Assembly (NCBI GenBank): GCA_021769135.1
Contig: JAETTM010000006.1
Span: forward strand, 62,001 to 126,000
DNA: 64,000 bases
Direction of reading: 5' to 3'
Source: Lachnospiraceae bacterium
Lineage (GTDB): Bacteria; Bacillota; Clostridia; Lachnospirales; Lachnospiraceae
Numbering within the stretch: position 1 is the stretch's first letter; each line of letters begins with the position of its first letter. The translations under genes were made by a program, and so were the position numbers. Below are positions 10,172-18,480 of the stretch, in pieces. The notes below the pieces were generated by a model. That model saw nothing but the letters and a program-made list of their open reading frames with translations. It made no database searches and was not told the origin of the DNA.

Positions 10172-11005
10172 TTACCCTTTTACCGCCCCATTGGACAGGC
10201 CCTGTACAAAATATTTCTGCAGAAATCCAAACAGGAGTACCAACGGCAAAATCACAATGCAGATTGCCGCTGACATCGGGCCCCAATCCGTCGAAAACTG
10301 TTGTTTAAAACTAATAATCCCAATGGGAAGCGTTCCAAACCTGGAAGTTGCCGTTGATACGGATGCCCACAGCAGTTCCCCCCAAAGCCCCACGAAATTG
10401 AAGATGGCATTGGTTGCGGTGGCAGGTTTCATCACCGGCATGGCAATTTTTACAAAACACTGCATTTCCGAACACCCGTCTATTCTGGCGGCTTCCATAA
10501 GTTCCCGGGGAATGGTATCAAAATAGTTTTTAAAGATGAGTATGGTCATTGGCATGCCCCATCCAATATAAGGCAAAATTAGGGTAAGATATCCGTTCAG
10601 AAGCTTCATCTTGCTCATCATCAAATAAAGGGGCATGATGACGGATTCCAAAGGCATCAGCTGAGTCACTACAATAATAGCCGCCGCCATAGCGCTCACA
10701 TAAGGAACTCTCAGCCTGGACAACGCATATCCTGCCAACGCACCGAAGGCGAGAATCATAAAAACGCTCGTTCCCACCACAATAATGCTTATCCGAAAAT
10801 AAAATCCGATTCTGCTGCTTATCCACGCGCTATAGTAATTAGACCAGGCAAAATCCCTTGGAATACCCCAGATGTTGCTGTAAAATTCCGATGTTGCTTT
10901 CAAAGAAGTCAGGCTCACGAATATGACAGGGTACAGCGTAACCAGAACCGAGCAAAGTACAATCATGCGGCATATCCAGTCCGTTACATTTCTTCTAGAA
11001 TTCAT
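10172..11005 (-). CDS. Sugar ABC transporter permease (MalG/AraQ type)
   Basis: Inner-membrane permease of 277 residues and six predicted helices, the second subunit of the importer. The first helix is 'MIVLCSVLVTLYPVIFVSL'. The conserved cytoplasmic coupling loop reads 'PRELMEAARIDGCSEMQCFVKIAMPVMKPA', the EAA motif that docks on the ATPase. ATG 11005 has GAAAGGAGAAAGCT before it. The gene overlaps the upstream permease gene by 11 bp, so the two are coupled. The binding-protein gene follows 131 bp downstream, an arrangement that usually allows different expression levels. Confidence 0.94.
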   Translation of the reverse strand: MNSRRNVTDWICRMIVLCSVLVTLYPVIFVSLTSLKATSEFYSNIWGIPRDFAWSNYYSAWISSRIGFYFRISIIVVGTSVFMILAFGALAGYALSRLRVPYVSAMAAAIIVVTQLMPLESVIMPLYLMMSKMKLLNGYLTLILPYIGWGMPMTILIFKNYFDTIPRELMEAARIDGCSEMQCFVKIAMPVMKPATATNAIFNFVGLWGELLWASVSTATSRFGTLPIGIISFKQQFSTDWGPMSAAICIVILPLVLLFGFLQKYFVQGLSNGAVKG

Positions 11006-11882
11006 AGCTTTCTCCTTTCATCGCCCGTTTCGTTATCCATACAATAAAAATTACCATGGCTGCCATCAGCACTCCCATTGTGGAAGAATAGCCGAATTTA
11101 CTGTATGTGAAAGCTGTTTTCTGCATATAGATTGGAACCGTCATGGATATATTCCCGGGTCCTCCCTTGGTCAGTACGTAAACCAAATCATAGGTTTTAA
11201 AAGCATTGAGCAACACAAAGAGCATGGAGAGCCCAATCGTCGGTTTAATGAGAGGAAGCAGAATATACATCATCTGCTGGCGGTAGGTTGCCCCATCAAT
11301 TTTCCCCGCTTCCAGCAAGGCGGAAGGAACCTCCAGCAATGCCACAAAGCACAGCATCATAGGCATTCCAAGCAAGCGCCAGGTACCCACAAATATAATA
11401 CTGGGAAGTACAGTAGAGGCATTTTCCAGCCAGGCAGTTGCAAAATTTTCCAGGCCCATCAGCCGCAGCAATTGATTTAACAGGCCCATATCCGAATTGA
11501 AAACAAAGGTAAACAAAAGGCCTATAATCGATACCGGAATCATGGAAGGCATAAAAATAATCAGCCGGTAAAAAGCTCCTTCCTTTTTACCCAGGCGATA
11601 AATCATCATTGCCAGCAAAAGCCCCAGAAGCGTTGCCCCTATCATAGTGAGCACGGCTATCCCCACAGAATTTCTCAGGCTTCTTAGGAAAAGAGCATCC
11701 GAAAACGCCTTTTTGTAATTTTCCAGAAAAACAAACTCTTTTTCATTAAAGCCATCCCATTCTTGAAAAGACAGGAGCATATTCCATATCCCCGGTATCA
11801 GAAAAGCAAAAAACAAAAAAATATATGCCGGAAGCAAAAATACAACGCTTAATAGTATTCTGTCCTTTTTTTTCTTTCCCAT
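10995..11882 (-). CDS. Sugar ABC transporter permease (MalF/UgpA type)
   Basis: First permease subunit, about 295 residues. ATG 11882 is chosen over the tracked TTG 11888 because GAGGAGGGG lies six bases before it. Six membrane helices are visible, starting with 'LLSVVFLLPAYIFLFFAFLIPGIW'. The EAA coupling loop is 'PSALLEAGKIDGATYRQQMMYILLPLIKP'. The periplasmic-side signature 'LTKGGPGNISMTVPIYMQKTAF' is typical of maltose/multiple-sugar importers. It lies 16 bp downstream of the GH31 gene, in the same operon. Confidence 0.94.
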   Translation of the reverse strand: MGKKKKDRILLSVVFLLPAYIFLFFAFLIPGIWNMLLSFQEWDGFNEKEFVFLENYKKAFSDALFLRSLRNSVGIAVLTMIGATLLGLLLAMMIYRLGKKEGAFYRLIIFMPSMIPVSIIGLLFTFVFNSDMGLLNQLLRLMGLENFATAWLENASTVLPSIIFVGTWRLLGMPMMLCFVALLEVPSALLEAGKIDGATYRQQMMYILLPLIKPTIGLSMLFVLLNAFKTYDLVYVLTKGGPGNISMTVPIYMQKTAFTYSKFGYSSTMGVLMAAMVIFIVWITKRAMKGESYEF

Positions 11883-11897
11883 TCTCAACCCCTCCTC

Positions 11898-14255
11898 TTA
11901 CCATCTGAGCCTGATATCCCGGCCTGCCGGCTGCAAAAGGATTCCCTGGCTGGTCTTTTGGGCTGCGGCGTTCTCCACTTCACTTACCGCTTCTATATTT
12001 CTCAGCAGAAGCGTCAGCCCTTCCGGCAACTTTGACAGTGAAATTTTTAAATACCCCTGTTCCGAGACAGCCTCCCCGTGGAATATCCATTTTCCATCCG
12101 TTCCTGCCACATGGCAGCTTGCCCTCTCCCCTTCCTGCATTTCAAACAGCTGAATCTGCAGGCCGTCTGTATAATCATAATCCGGCTTTGTCAGACAGCT
12201 GCCTATGGGAAGCATCGCTCCCTGTCTCACATAAAGGGGAAGGGAATGGTAATCATAGGTTTCTTTATACCACATTCCGCCCTCTCTGCGTTCCCCGGAC
12301 AATAAATGCGTCCATTTTCCTTTCGGCAGATAATACTCCGCCACCTGGTCCTCCCGGAAAATGGGAGCTACCAATATACTGTCTCCCAGCATGTACTGCA
12401 TATCCAGATATGGCACTGCAGGGTCTCCTTCAAATTCCAGCACCATTGGACGCATTACGGGAACTCCCGTCTCATGGGCATTTACTGCCTGTGCATACAA
12501 ATATGGCATCAGCGAATACTTTAACTGTGTAAATTCCTTACATACCGTACAAGCTTCTTCATCGAACAGCCAAGGAACCCTGTAGCTTTTTGAGCCATGA
12601 AGCCTGCTGTGGGTGGAAAGCAATCCAAACTGTACCCAGCGTTTATACAACGCCGGAGATGCCGTCATCTCAAAACCCCCCATATCATGGCTCCAGAAAG
12701 AAAAGCCTGACATTACAAAAGATAAGCCTCCCCGCAGGGTTTCCGCCATGGACGAAAATGTTGCACAACAATCCCCTCCCCAATGCACCGGGAACTGCTG
12801 ACAGCCTGCTGTTGCACTTCTGGCAAACAATACCGCTTCCTTTTCTCCTTTTTCCTCTTTCAGCAAACTGAAAACACAGGAATTATACAAATAAGTATAA
12901 TAGTTATGCATTGCCACAGGATTGGAGCCATCCCAATATTCCACATCAATCGGAACCCTTTCCCCAAAATCCGTTTTAAAGCAATCCACCCCCACATCCA
13001 GCAATTCTTTCAGTTTTCCCCTGTACCATTCCGCTGCCCTGGGATTTGTAAAATCTACCAGGCCCATTCCGGGCTGCCAGTTGTCCATCTGCCGTACCCC
13101 TTTTTTGTCCGCACGCCGCAGCAGATAACCATTCTCCATTCCTTCCAGGAACATGTCTGTTCCCTGGGCTATGTACGGATTAATCCATACACAGATTTTC
13201 AGCCCCTGTTCTTTATAGCGTTTCAGCATCCCGGGTACATCCGGAAACATTTCTCCGTCCCATTGAAAATCGCACCAGCAAAGAGCCCTCATCCAGTAAC
13301 AGTCAAAATGAAATACCCTCACCGGAATCTGCCGTTCCCTCATCCCCGCGAGAAAGGAATTGACCGTAGCCTCATCATAATCCGTAGTAAAGGAAGTGGA
13401 CAGCCATAAGCCGAAGGACCACGCCGGGGGCAGGGCGGGCCTTCCAGTCAACCCCGTATACATTTCCAATATTTCTTTCATATTTTGCCCGCAAATCAGA
13501 TAATATCTGATTTCCTCTCCAGGTACAGATATTCCCACATACTCCACTTTTTCGCTGGCAATTTCAAATGAAACCGGGTCCGCATGGTCCACAAACACGC
13601 CATAACCTCTGTTTGTCATATAAAACGGAACATTCTTATAGGAAATCTGCGAAGACGTTCCCCCATCCTCATTCCAGCAGTCTACCGTCTGGCCATTTTT
13701 CACGAATGCCGTAAACCGTTCTCCAAGGCCATACACACATTCCCCGGGCTGCAGGGAAAGCTCCGATACCATGTACGGCTGATAGGCAGACTTCATATAA
13801 TCCCCATGGGGAAACATCGTCGCCCGCTCCCTGTCATACTGGGCATATCCCAGATTCCTGAACCCGCAGGAAGTCAGCAGCTGTCCGTCTTTTTCATAAG
13901 TAAGCAGCCATTCTTTTTTATCTACCCTCACCTGGAATCCATCATCTTCCAGTATGACTTCCCTTTCATTTTCCCGTACCATAACCGAAACCGGAGACAC
14001 GTTTTTCTGAAACCTGGGTTCATTTTTCTGATAGCCCTGAAAATGATAACTGCGCACAGAAAATATATGCCTTCCCGCACTGACAATTTCAGTGGTTATC
14101 GTAGGTGTATCCAGCGCATCAGACCGGCTTTCTATCCTTTTTACCGGAGCCGTGATTCGTATGCCGCCCGGTATCTTTTCCACACGGAATGCCTGTACGG
14201 CATACTGCATATTTGCCCGCTCATTTTTTTCCCAATATCCTTCCGTAAATTTCAT
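11898..14255 (-). CDS. yicI: GH31 alpha-xylosidase (YicI-like)
   Basis: Intracellular alpha-xylosidase of about 785 residues that removes alpha-1,6-linked xylose, for example from isoprimeverose. Similarity to E. coli YicI is visible along the whole length: 'YGLGERFTAFVKNGQTVDCWNEDGGTSSQ', 'PALPPAWSFGLWLSTSFTTDYDEATV' and 'SHSRLHGSKSYRVPW' counterparts. The catalytic nucleophile Asp lies in 'CFKTDFGERVP' and the acid/base Asp in 'PVHWGGDC'. The tracked ORF starts at 14330, but ATG 14255 has AAAAAAGGAGGAACCC immediately upstream and matches the family N-terminus, so the first 25 tracked residues are leader. It is the first gene of the import operon. Confidence 0.95.
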   Translation of the reverse strand: MKFTEGYWEKNERANMQYAVQAFRVEKIPGGIRITAPVKRIESRSDALDTPTITTEIVSAGRHIFSVRSYHFQGYQKNEPRFQKNVSPVSVMVRENEREVILEDDGFQVRVDKKEWLLTYEKDGQLLTSCGFRNLGYAQYDRERATMFPHGDYMKSAYQPYMVSELSLQPGECVYGLGERFTAFVKNGQTVDCWNEDGGTSSQISYKNVPFYMTNRGYGVFVDHADPVSFEIASEKVEYVGISVPGEEIRYYLICGQNMKEILEMYTGLTGRPALPPAWSFGLWLSTSFTTDYDEATVNSFLAGMRERQIPVRVFHFDCYWMRALCWCDFQWDGEMFPDVPGMLKRYKEQGLKICVWINPYIAQGTDMFLEGMENGYLLRRADKKGVRQMDNWQPGMGLVDFTNPRAAEWYRGKLKELLDVGVDCFKTDFGERVPIDVEYWDGSNPVAMHNYYTYLYNSCVFSLLKEEKGEKEAVLFARSATAGCQQFPVHWGGDCCATFSSMAETLRGGLSFVMSGFSFWSHDMGGFEMTASPALYKRWVQFGLLSTHSRLHGSKSYRVPWLFDEEACTVCKEFTQLKYSLMPYLYAQAVNAHETGVPVMRPMVLEFEGDPAVPYLDMQYMLGDSILVAPIFREDQVAEYYLPKGKWTHLLSGERREGGMWYKETYDYHSLPLYVRQGAMLPIGSCLTKPDYDYTDGLQIQLFEMQEGERASCHVAGTDGKWIFHGEAVSEQGYLKISLSKLPEGLTLLLRNIEAVSEVENAAAQKTSQGILLQPAGRDIRLRW

Positions 14256-14613
14256 GGGTTCCTCCTTTTTTCTGTCTGCTCTGCGTAGAACAATACCGTT
14301 TCTTTCTATTTTAAAATCCTCTTTGGGCAAATAATATCCTTAAATCTACAATAACATCTATCCATATGGCAGTGTGTCTATATTCTGCATATTCAAAAGT
14401 TGTCTTGGGCGGTGGTGCAGGCTGAATTTTAAGATATGGAACCCTTCTTACTGTTGGAAAGTGATGGGTAATTATGATTGATGAACGGATTATCAGTCCA
14501 AATTTTACGAGACTATAAAATATCAAAAAGCCTGTTTTGAATAATAATGTGATGGAACAGCAAATCATTCTATGGTACAATATTTCTATCATAAAATGTT
14601 AAGGACATCTGAT
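14256..14613. other. Gene-free divergent region between GH31 gene and PBECR-like gene
   Basis: This AT-rich stretch must hold the leftward promoter of the GH31 operon and the rightward promoter of the next gene. An extended -10 TGGTACAAT (14574-14581) is plausible for the rightward gene. The minus-strand frame 14311-14592 is not supported by a start site or composition. Confidence 0.5.
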
Positions 14614-15012
14614 ATGAATGAAAAAGAAGGGCTACTGAAAGTAGGAAAATATAATTTAAAATTCAATGATATATTAGGAATAGATATAAAGGATTATGAA
14701 ATATACAGGTCAAAAGGTTTGCCGTCACATATGGTTAAACGGAAGCATTTTAATTGTTTGAAATATATTGACTATATACCGGATATAATATTAAAGCCTG
14801 ATTATATTGGAGTGAATCCCAATGAGCATGGGTTAAGTATAGAACTTATTAAGAGATATGCTGATAATGTTTTGATTGGAATAAAATTGGATGCAGAGGG
14901 GGAATATCTATATGTTTCTACTATGCACGATGTACAGGAAACTAAAATCTCAAGGCGATTGCATAGTGGAAGAATTAAAGTATTCTCTGTTGACAATGAG
15001 AAGCGGGAATAG
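14614..15012 (+). CDS. Orphan PBECR-like (phage barnase-EndoU-ColicinE5/D-RelE) nuclease-domain protein
   Basis: Small protein of 132 residues. AAGGA at 14601 and ATG 14614 define the start; the first 14 tracked residues are leader. The pattern 'CLKYIDYIPDIILKPDYIGVNPNE', then 'IELIKRYADNVLIGIKLD', then 'YLYVSTMHDVQETKISRRLHSGRIKVF' is that of PBECR-type domains, which are normally found at the ends of very large phage and conjugative-element polyvalent proteins and share the barnase/RelE fold. Here the domain is a free-standing gene with its own ribosome-binding site. AT content is well above the neighbouring sugar genes, suggesting transfer. No immunity gene or antitoxin is obvious beside it. 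Domain recognition is from memory of the family pattern and the exact subfamily number is uncertain. Confidence 0.68.
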   Translation: MNEKEGLLKVGKYNLKFNDILGIDIKDYEIYRSKGLPSHMVKRKHFNCLKYIDYIPDIILKPDYIGVNPNEHGLSIELIKRYADNVLIGIKLDAEGEYLYVSTMHDVQETKISRRLHSGRIKVFSVDNEKRE

Positions 15013-15048
15013 TATATTATAAGTGGAAAAAGAATATGATAGAAATAA

Positions 15049-15152
15049 GCATGATTATTTTTGAGGTCGGAAATGGTTCCCGACGCACTCTGAAAAGAGT
15101 ACCTGAGATGATGGATACACCGCCCATCCAAAAATAATTGTGCTTTTTATTT
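15049..15152 (+). ncRNA. Structured RNA candidate: four-way junction closed by a 15-bp helix with U-tail
   Basis: Bases 15049-15063 pair completely with 15129-15143 (15 bp, two G-U). Between them are three hairpins: GTCGG/CCGAC, ACTCT-GAAA-AGAGT with a GNRA tetraloop, and GATGG/CCATC. The closing helix is followed by TTTTTATTT, as in an intrinsic terminator. The whole resembles a compact multi-branched RNA rather than a simple terminator. It lies 37 bp after the PBECR-like gene. It does not match any riboswitch or ribozyme core I know. It could equally be a single-strand DNA structure of a mobile element. Confidence 0.5.
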
Positions 15153-15239
15153 AGGGGGTTTTTTTGAATGACCGTTTTCTGCTCAACTGTCTCTTCCATA
15201 CTGTCACCAGTGATGTTTCACGCATGTTTTCTGAAAAAA

Positions 15240-15740
15240 GTAAATGCATATTACATGCATTTCGGCGTAATGGCGGATGATACTGTTCAGGGCGTGGTAT
15301 ACTTCCAATGCGATACCAATATCCTGCATTCCATTATTAACAAAATACAGATTGGAGAAGAAGGGCTACCTACATTTTGGACAAGGAAGGAACCACCATT
15401 GCCGCATTGGAGATAGAAGAAGCGGAAAACAAGAAAAATCTAATCCGGGAAATGGCAGATAACCCCAATGACAAATTCATACAGGAACTAATGGCCGGAG
15501 TATCGGCGTAACCATTCGCGAACAGGCCCAATCGTTAAATGCGCCAAGCGTTTTCATGCCCTTTCGGAAGGTGCCCTGACTACAGCCAATACGCCGGAGA
15601 ATTATCCTGGCGATTTCCGTTCACTTCAGGAGGCCCAGGTAGGAGAACTGGCCGGGCAGGCGGCTGAATAGACGGAACTGATGGCTGTGGCCGTGGAAAG
15701 CCAAACCAGTTCCATCTTCCAGGTCAACTAGGCCGCCGAT
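15240..15740 (+). pseudogene. Ghost copy of the methyl-accepting chemotaxis receptor
   Basis: Blocks of this stretch match the intact receptor gene at 776-2746 in the same order, with gaps. Examples are 'GATACTGTTCAGGGCGT' near 15280 (intact copy near 1235), 'GGAACCACCATTGCCGCATT' near 15390, and the HAMP-region block near 15540. A later block corresponds to the end of the signalling domain ('CTGGCCGGGCAGGC'). Long internal deletions, frameshifts and stop codons (e.g. TAG near 15670) remove any function. ORFs 15168 and 15277 in the track are pieces of it. The two share too much sequence to be ancient paralogs, so it is either a decaying duplicate or the remains of a second allele. Confidence 0.85.
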
Positions 15741-15765
15741 TTAAAGATATCCTCTCTATATTTAT

Positions 15766-16297
15766 CTAATTAATCTTTTCTAAAATATCTTTCACTTTCT
15801 CATAGATAATTTCTACTGAATTTCCAAATGTATCTACCGATGTTCCCGCCACATGTGGTGTAATCGTAACATTATCCAATTTTAAAAACGGGCTGTTTTC
15901 GCTTAATATTTTCCAATACTTTTATCAAAGCCTTTTCGTCTACCAGGCCCGCCCTTGCACAATTAATAAAATATGCTGCTTTTTTCATTAATCCGAGTTC
16001 TCTGCTGCCGATATATTTTTCCGTCTTATCCGATAGTCTTAAATGAATGCTGACTAAATCCGATTGCTGCAGAAGTTCGTCTAAATCGACTGTCGTATAA
16101 CCCTGATTCTTCAATATCTCATCGGGAACAAATGAATCATGAACAATATTTTTTATCTCCGCATGCATTATCCCTACGGTACAGTCCGCTACTGCATATG
16201 CGCTGCATTCCAGTGCATTGATAATCTTTATTCCTCTTTCTTCACACAGTTTTTGGTTGACATTTTCAATTCCGCTTCTTAATACTGCAATATACAC
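15766..16297 (-). pseudogene. Broken 2-hydroxyacid dehydrogenase (PGDH-like)
   Basis: The tracked frame 15872-16297 encodes 'YIAVLRSGIENVNQKLCEERGIKIINALECSAYAVAD', the substrate-domain start. It then jumps to 'VDLDELLQQSDLVSIHLRLSDKTEKYIG' and 'MKKAAYFINCARAGLVDEKAL'. The GxGxxG dinucleotide-binding segment that should lie between is deleted. Near 15890 the frame breaks, and the remaining end ('LDNVTITPHVAGTSVD') continues in another frame to TAG at 15766-15768. The catalytic His of 'PHVAG' is therefore detached. Two independent lesions mark it as a dead gene. It diverges from the intact tetR operon. Confidence 0.85.
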
Positions 16298-16332
16298 ATG
16301 GGCGAATTAAAACCAAGAGTAGCCAATCTATT

Positions 16333-16377
16333 ATTGACTCCAAAGTCAATATATGATAAAATTGACCACAAGGTCAA
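16333..16377 (+). promoter_or_regulatory. tetR-antiporter promoter with two TetR operators
   Basis: TTGACT (16334-16339) and TAAAAT (16357-16362) are 17 bp apart. The -35 box lies inside a perfect palindrome ATTGACT-CCAA-AGTCAAT (16333-16350). A second palindrome TTGACC-ACAA-GGTCAA (16362-16377) follows the -10 box. Their centres are 28 bp apart. This is the expected layout for autorepression by the TetR-type protein encoded next. Confidence 0.82.
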
Positions 16378-16391
16378 CAAAGGAGGATATT

Positions 16392-17009
16392 ATGAAACAA
16401 CATGACAGAAAACAGCAAACCAAAAGAAAAATTTTAAATAATGCCTTGAATGAATTTGCGGAAAAAGGCTATGAACGCAGCTCAGTCAATAATATTTACG
16501 ATTCTGCACAAGGAATTTCAAAGGGAATTATCTACCACTATTTTTCTTCTAAAGATGAATTATTCCTTTCATGTGTATGCGAGTGTTTTCTTCAGCTTAA
16601 AGACTACATAGAACAACAATTTATGACGAACAATTTATCTGAGAACATCCAAGATTGTATTACAGAATACTATTTGACCCGCAGAAATTTTTTCGAGAAA
16701 TATCCACGGTATCAAAGAATTTTTTTTGAAGCGGTAATAATCCCTCCGGTGCATTTAAAAGAAGAAATTCAGTTACTTAGACAACCAATGGAAAAATTAA
16801 ATATTCAGATTTTAGAAAATATACTTTCAAAAAGAACTATGCGCATCAAATTGGATCAAAGAAAAGCGGCAGAAGTTTTGATTAATTTCATCCATTTTAT
16901 GGATGTCCAATACAGTACAAATGAAGAGCTTTCGATACAGGACTATGAGAAGAGGGATCTTCAATTATTAGATATATTTTTATATGGAATTTTAGAGGAG
17001 GAAAAATAA
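16392..17009 (+). CDS. TetR-family transcriptional repressor
   Basis: Repressor of 205 residues. ATG 16392 is chosen over tracked 16353 because AAAGGAGG precedes it and the earlier start would fall inside the promoter. The N-terminal helix-turn-helix is clear ('KRKILNNALNEFAEKGYERSSVNNI', then 'GISKGIIYHYFSSKDELFLSC'). The ligand domain ends in a TetR_C-like region. The gene is followed after one base by the antiporter gene and preceded by two palindromic operators, so it most likely controls its own two-gene operon in response to a substrate or stress linked to the transporter. Base composition is AT-rich compared with the flanking sugar loci. Confidence 0.92.
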   Translation: MKQHDRKQQTKRKILNNALNEFAEKGYERSSVNNIYDSAQGISKGIIYHYFSSKDELFLSCVCECFLQLKDYIEQQFMTNNLSENIQDCITEYYLTRRNFFEKYPRYQRIFFEAVIIPPVHLKEEIQLLRQPMEKLNIQILENILSKRTMRIKLDQRKAAEVLINFIHFMDVQYSTNEELSIQDYEKRDLQLLDIFLYGILEEEK

Positions 17010-17010
17010 A

Positions 17011-18276
17011 ATGTTTGAGAATTTAATTCGAGTAGTAATTGCTATTTTAATTGCTATCTTAGCTGGTAAAGCAGCTTCTAAATTGAAAATGCCCGCAGTT
17101 TTAGGCTTTTTAATTGCGGGAATGGCAACAGGTCCATATGCTCTTGATATTCTTAATCAGGAAATTTTGGATTTGCCATCATATCATACATTAATTTCAT
17201 TTCTTGAATGTGGAATGGGACTGATGTTAGGCAGTGAGATGATTTGGAAACGCCTACGTTCTTATGGGAAACAAATAGTGGTTATAACCTTAGCGCAATC
17301 TTTAATGACTTTTGTTGTTGTTAGCTTAGTTTTTTCCGTTATATTCTATTTTATGGATATTCCAGTATTTTTAGGCTTGATTTTTGGGGGAATCGCTTTG
17401 GCAACAGCACCAGCGCCAGCCTTGTCTATCGTAACTGAATATAAAACAGATGGTCCGGTTACAAAAACACTCTTGCCATTAGCTGTTATTGATGATGTTA
17501 TTGCTATTTGTGTATTTTTATCTGTTATGGGATTTATCCTCCAAAAAACAGCAGGAGGCGCAGTTCCAAGCTATATGATTTTACTAGTGATTTTATTTCC
17601 TTTAGCTATCGGCGGAATGGTAGGATTTATTATATCTTTTATAATGAAGAGAATAGATTCGGCAAAAACAAATACAGTCATAGTTTTTGCTGGGGTAATC
17701 ATAACAGGAATTTTGACAATGTTAGCAAACCACTACGTTATGCCTATTCCGATGCTTAATTTTATGTTAAGTGGAATGGTATATTCAGCAGTTTTTGCAA
17801 ATTTGATAGAAGAGTCAAAAATTGAAAAGGTGATGAGCTATTGTACTCCGGTAATAAATAGCTGCTTTGCAATCATCATATTAAATCTTGGCGCCCCATT
17901 AGACTACCATTTGATTATGGGAGCAGGAATTTTTACAGTTGTGTATATTGTCTCACGTGCTATCGGGAAAATTGGCGGGGCATCTTTAGGAGCGAAATTA
18001 TCCAATGCCGCACCTACTGTAAGAAAATATCTCGGAATGGTTATCTTACCTCATTCAGGAGTATCGCTTGTACTCACAGGGATAGCAATATCTGCATTGA
18101 CAGGAGAGTTTGCGCAATATGGCAATATTGTAAGAGGAACAATTGCTGCCGCAGCTGTTATAAATGAAATCATAGCTGTATTTGTGGCTCGTGAAGGATT
18201 TAAGCAATCTGGCGAAATGGGCAAAGCATTGTTGAAAGAAACATTCCAGAAAGGAACAGAAATAATTTCTGCCTGA
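17011..18276 (+). CDS. CPA2-type cation/proton antiporter
   Basis: Polytopic membrane protein of 421 residues with about twelve helices, of the Kef/NapA-like monovalent cation:proton antiporter family. The start has 'AGKAASKLKMPAVLGFLIAGMATGPYAL'. The helix 'LALATAPAPALSIVTEY'-like segment reads 'GIALATAPAPALSIVTEYKT', with prolines at the usual discontinuous helix, and 'LAVIDDVIAICVFLSVMGF' carries the conserved Asp-Asp ion-binding pair. No RCK/TrkA domain is attached. GAGGAGG lies before ATG 17011, one base after the tetR stop. Na+/H+ exchange is likely from the DD motif. Control by the adjacent TetR protein is inferred. Confidence 0.9.
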   Translation: MFENLIRVVIAILIAILAGKAASKLKMPAVLGFLIAGMATGPYALDILNQEILDLPSYHTLISFLECGMGLMLGSEMIWKRLRSYGKQIVVITLAQSLMTFVVVSLVFSVIFYFMDIPVFLGLIFGGIALATAPAPALSIVTEYKTDGPVTKTLLPLAVIDDVIAICVFLSVMGFILQKTAGGAVPSYMILLVILFPLAIGGMVGFIISFIMKRIDSAKTNTVIVFAGVIITGILTMLANHYVMPIPMLNFMLSGMVYSAVFANLIEESKIEKVMSYCTPVINSCFAIIILNLGAPLDYHLIMGAGIFTVVYIVSRAIGKIGGASLGAKLSNAAPTVRKYLGMVILPHSGVSLVLTGIAISALTGEFAQYGNIVRGTIAAAAVINEIIAVFVAREGFKQSGEMGKALLKETFQKGTEIISA

Positions 18277-18475
18277 TAAAGCGAAATTGCTTATTGAAGA
18301 AGCAGAACGGCACTATAAAAAGACACATGTTTATCCGACTAATTCTATGGATAAGTGGGCCGATGCCTATGAACAAGCACCTTCTAATACTAAGAAAGTG
18401 CAACCAACTGTAACCAGTTGTTTTAACAATAAAAAATGGGGAAACCTAGTAAAATCAAGGTTTCCCACACTTTAA
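18269..18475 (+). pseudogene. Unrecognised gene fragment
   Basis: The frame reads 'LPDKAKLLIEEAERHYKKTHVYP' and on to a stop at 18475, with only a TTG candidate start (18287) and no ribosome-binding site. A stop lies just upstream (18263). The first half looks protein-like, while the end runs into the tRNA terminator hairpin. I read it as the tail of a lost gene at a recombination joint. No family is recognised. Confidence 0.3.
18428..18470 (-). terminator. Terminator after tRNA-Leu copy 1
   Basis: On the minus strand GGGAAACCT-loop-AGGTTTCCCC is followed by ATTTTTTATTG, a typical intrinsic terminator for the tRNA. Confidence 0.75.
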
Positions 18476-18480
18476 CCCAA

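Noticed and set aside
15049-15152. Known riboswitch or hammerhead ribozyme
   Set aside because: CTGAGATGATGG superficially recalls TPP and hammerhead cores, but the other conserved parts are absent on both strands.
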